Program-made: the position numbers and the translations under genes
Origin: Bacteroidetes bacterium CG2_30_32_10
GTDB lineage: Bacteria > Bacteroidota > Bacteroidia > Bacteroidales > CG2-30-32-10
Direction of reading: 5' to 3'
Length of the DNA stretch: 7,763 nucleotides
NCBI GenBank assembly: GCA_001872995.1
Contig: MNXO01000061.1
Coordinates: 1 to 7,763 of the forward strand
Shown: one piece after another, positions 6,741-7,763 of the stretch
How the letters are laid out: each line of letters starts with the position of its first letter
How positions within the stretch are numbered: position 1 is the first letter of the stretch
Notes under the pieces: generated by a model
What the model saw: the letters and a program-made list of their open reading frames with translations, nothing else
Database searches by the model: none
What the model was told of the DNA's origin: nothing

Positions 6741-7298
6741 ATGAATTTAAATCATTTAAAAAGTTATACACAGTCAAAGTATTTTAAACCAATATTAAAA
6801 GCAATTATTCTATTGTGGTTTTTTTATGCGGTTTATGATATTTTTTTTAGAAATTCTTCCGATTCAGATGATAGTAGAAAAACATATATTGTTAAAGACA
6901 ATAGTGAAAATAGGACAGACACAAGCTCAATTGAGAATAAACATAGCAATAATAATGACAAATCTACGATAACAAATTCAAATACTAATAAAGACAATAA
7001 TTTTGTATTATTTAACTATACAGTTTCTAAAGGAGAAAGCTTAAAAAGTATTGCCACACTATTTAAAACCAATGTAAATAAGTTAAAACAAATAAATTCA
7101 TTAAAAAATGAGCAAATAAAAGTAGGTAGCACGATTAAAATTCCTGTAAAAGCAATTCACACTATAAAAAAAGGAGAAACACTTTATTCAATCGCTGTTA
7201 AATATGGCACTACTCGTAAAATATTGAAAGAAGTAAACAAATTATCAAGTGAAACAGATATAAAAGTGGGTAAAAACATTTGTATTCCTTTGTTATAA
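6741..7298 (+). CDS. membrane-anchored protein with two LysM domains
   Basis: This is a 185-aa protein. A short polar N-terminus precedes a single hydrophobic segment (18-36, rich in Ile, Leu, Phe and Trp), most likely an uncleaved membrane anchor. A low-complexity linker rich in Asn, Ser, Asp and Lys (about 38-88) follows. Two LysM modules then fill the C-terminus: one at about 92-136 (YTVSKGESLKSIATLF ... KVGSTIKIP) and one at about 139-184 (HTIKKGETLYSIAVKYG ... KVGKNICIP). LysM binds N-acetylglucosamine-containing glycans, chiefly peptidoglycan. With no enzymatic domain, a role in tethering the envelope or scaffolding wall enzymes in the periplasm is an inference. The frame stays open to a TTG at 6732, but the ATG at 6741 is preferred. 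It is divergent from rpsO and convergent with the next gene, so it is probably monocistronic. Confidence 0.9.
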   Translation: MNLNHLKSYTQSKYFKPILKAIILLWFFYAVYDIFFRNSSDSDDSRKTYIVKDNSENRTDTSSIENKHSNNNDKSTITNSNTNKDNNFVLFNYTVSKGESLKSIATLFKTNVNKLKQINSLKNEQIKVGSTIKIPVKAIHTIKKGETLYSIAVKYGTTRKILKEVNKLSSETDIKVGKNICIPLL

Positions 7299-7307
7299 AG
7301 TTTATTT

Positions 7308-7763
7308 TTAGGTTTTTCTACTTAAATTTTTAAAACCTCTCCAAATTATTTTAATATCATTAAATAATTTATAATCTCGTGCATAAAGCATATTTAGCTT
7401 GTCAATGGTGTCATTTGTAAATGCTTTATTCTTAAATGCATCGGTTGGATTAAGAATTCCCTTTGTTAAATTAGGAAGTTTATGATTTTCTAAGGTATTA
7501 TAATAACCAACCCAAGTTTTTCTTTTAAATATAACTAAAACAATGTTTTTAATTAAATTGGGCGGATTTCCAACAATAAATATGGCAAAAGGAAGAATAA
7601 TTATCAACACTAATGATAATAGTATATCTAAGAATCTTTTTGTTCGCTTATTATTGATTTTACTGATAGAATTTATGTTGATAACATATAAATCGCTTGA
7701 TGTGTCTATAGAATTGCTGCCAATTATGTATAAACTCTCAGGCGGAGCAATTTTATAATCGAC
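7308..7763 (-). CDS. C-terminal tail of a glycosyltransferase / sugar-transferase-like membrane protein, 5' end beyond window
   Basis: The last 151 codons of a gene enter from the right edge and end at TAA 7310-7308. The frame is open throughout. A shorter start at the GTG at 7610 would split the hydrophobic segment, so I treat the whole stretch as one protein. Seen in order are KIAPPESLYIIGSNSID (4-20), a strand-like DLYVINI, a basic KRTKRFLDI (39-47), one membrane segment (about 44-64), WVGY (84-87), LPNLTKGIL (96-104) and a final YARDYKLFNDIKIIWRGF (127-144). The KR..DI-plus-hydrophobic start and the YxxDYxxxxDIKII end resemble the two ends of bacterial sugar transferases (the WcaJ/PglC type). 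The catalytic middle normally found there seems to be missing. I recall similar tails on Bacteroidota family 2 glycosyltransferases, but the N-terminal enzyme lies outside this window. A role in surface polysaccharide synthesis is inferred. Confidence 0.6.
   Translation of the reverse strand, partial: VDYKIAPPESLYIIGSNSIDTSSDLYVININSISKINNKRTKRFLDILLSLVLIIILPFAIFIVGNPPNLIKNIVLVIFKRKTWVGYYNTLENHKLPNLTKGILNPTDAFKNKAFTNDTIDKLNMLYARDYKLFNDIKIIWRGFKNLSRKT

Noticed and set aside
7310..7338. Inverted repeat AGGTTTT / AAAACCT at the convergent gene ends as a bidirectional terminator
   Set aside because: The stem is 7 bp with a 15-base loop, lies inside the coding end of the minus-strand gene, and has no T-run directly after the stem on either strand.
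7543..7758. A plus-strand open frame of 71 codons near the right edge
   Set aside because: It overlaps the minus-strand glycosyltransferase-like tail, which has recognisable motifs and continues beyond the window. The plus-strand frame shows nothing recognisable.

Overview
The window is strongly AT-rich and is read almost entirely from the minus strand. It looks like a chromosomal housekeeping locus of a Bacteroidota bacterium. Three lines of evidence support this. The primary sigma factor is the short Bacteroidota-type RpoD of 287 aa, which has no region 1.1. Two promoters match the phylum-specific TTTG / TAnnTTTG boxes. Most genes have no Shine-Dalgarno sequence. TGA is used as a stop in two genes, so the genetic code is the standard bacterial one. 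No tRNA, rRNA, insertion sequence, integrase, CRISPR array or phage gene is visible.

Layout, following minus-strand transcription from right to left: rpsO (S15, 6275-6544), an intrinsic-terminator-like hairpin (6227-6256), pnp (4050-6197), rpoD (3127-3990), rpe (2394-3053), mtgA (1640-2368), a radical SAM protein related to the Elp3/YhcC group (593-1618), and a gene cut by the left edge (1-609) that overlaps the radical SAM gene by 17 nt and resembles the uncharacterised DUF6873 / GME-fold family. The gaps between these genes are 77 nt or less. The only clear promoter is in front of rpsO, so the set is probably one long operon with internal attenuation.

On the right, a small membrane-anchored double-LysM protein (6741-7298) is transcribed divergently from rpsO out of a shared 196-bp intergenic region that carries a promoter for each direction. 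It converges, with 9 nt between the stop codons, on the 3' end of a minus-strand gene cut by the right edge (7308-7763). That gene looks like the membrane-proximal C-terminal tail of a glycosyltransferase or sugar-transferase-like protein.

In functional terms, rpsO, pnp and rpoD belong to the gene-expression core (ribosome, RNA decay, transcription initiation). rpe serves the pentose phosphate pathway. mtgA, the LysM protein and the glycosyltransferase tail concern the cell wall and envelope. The least understood part is the overlapping radical SAM / DUF6873-like pair. I see no clear evidence of a wholly new system. The items most worth checking are that pair and the hairpin between rpsO and pnp.
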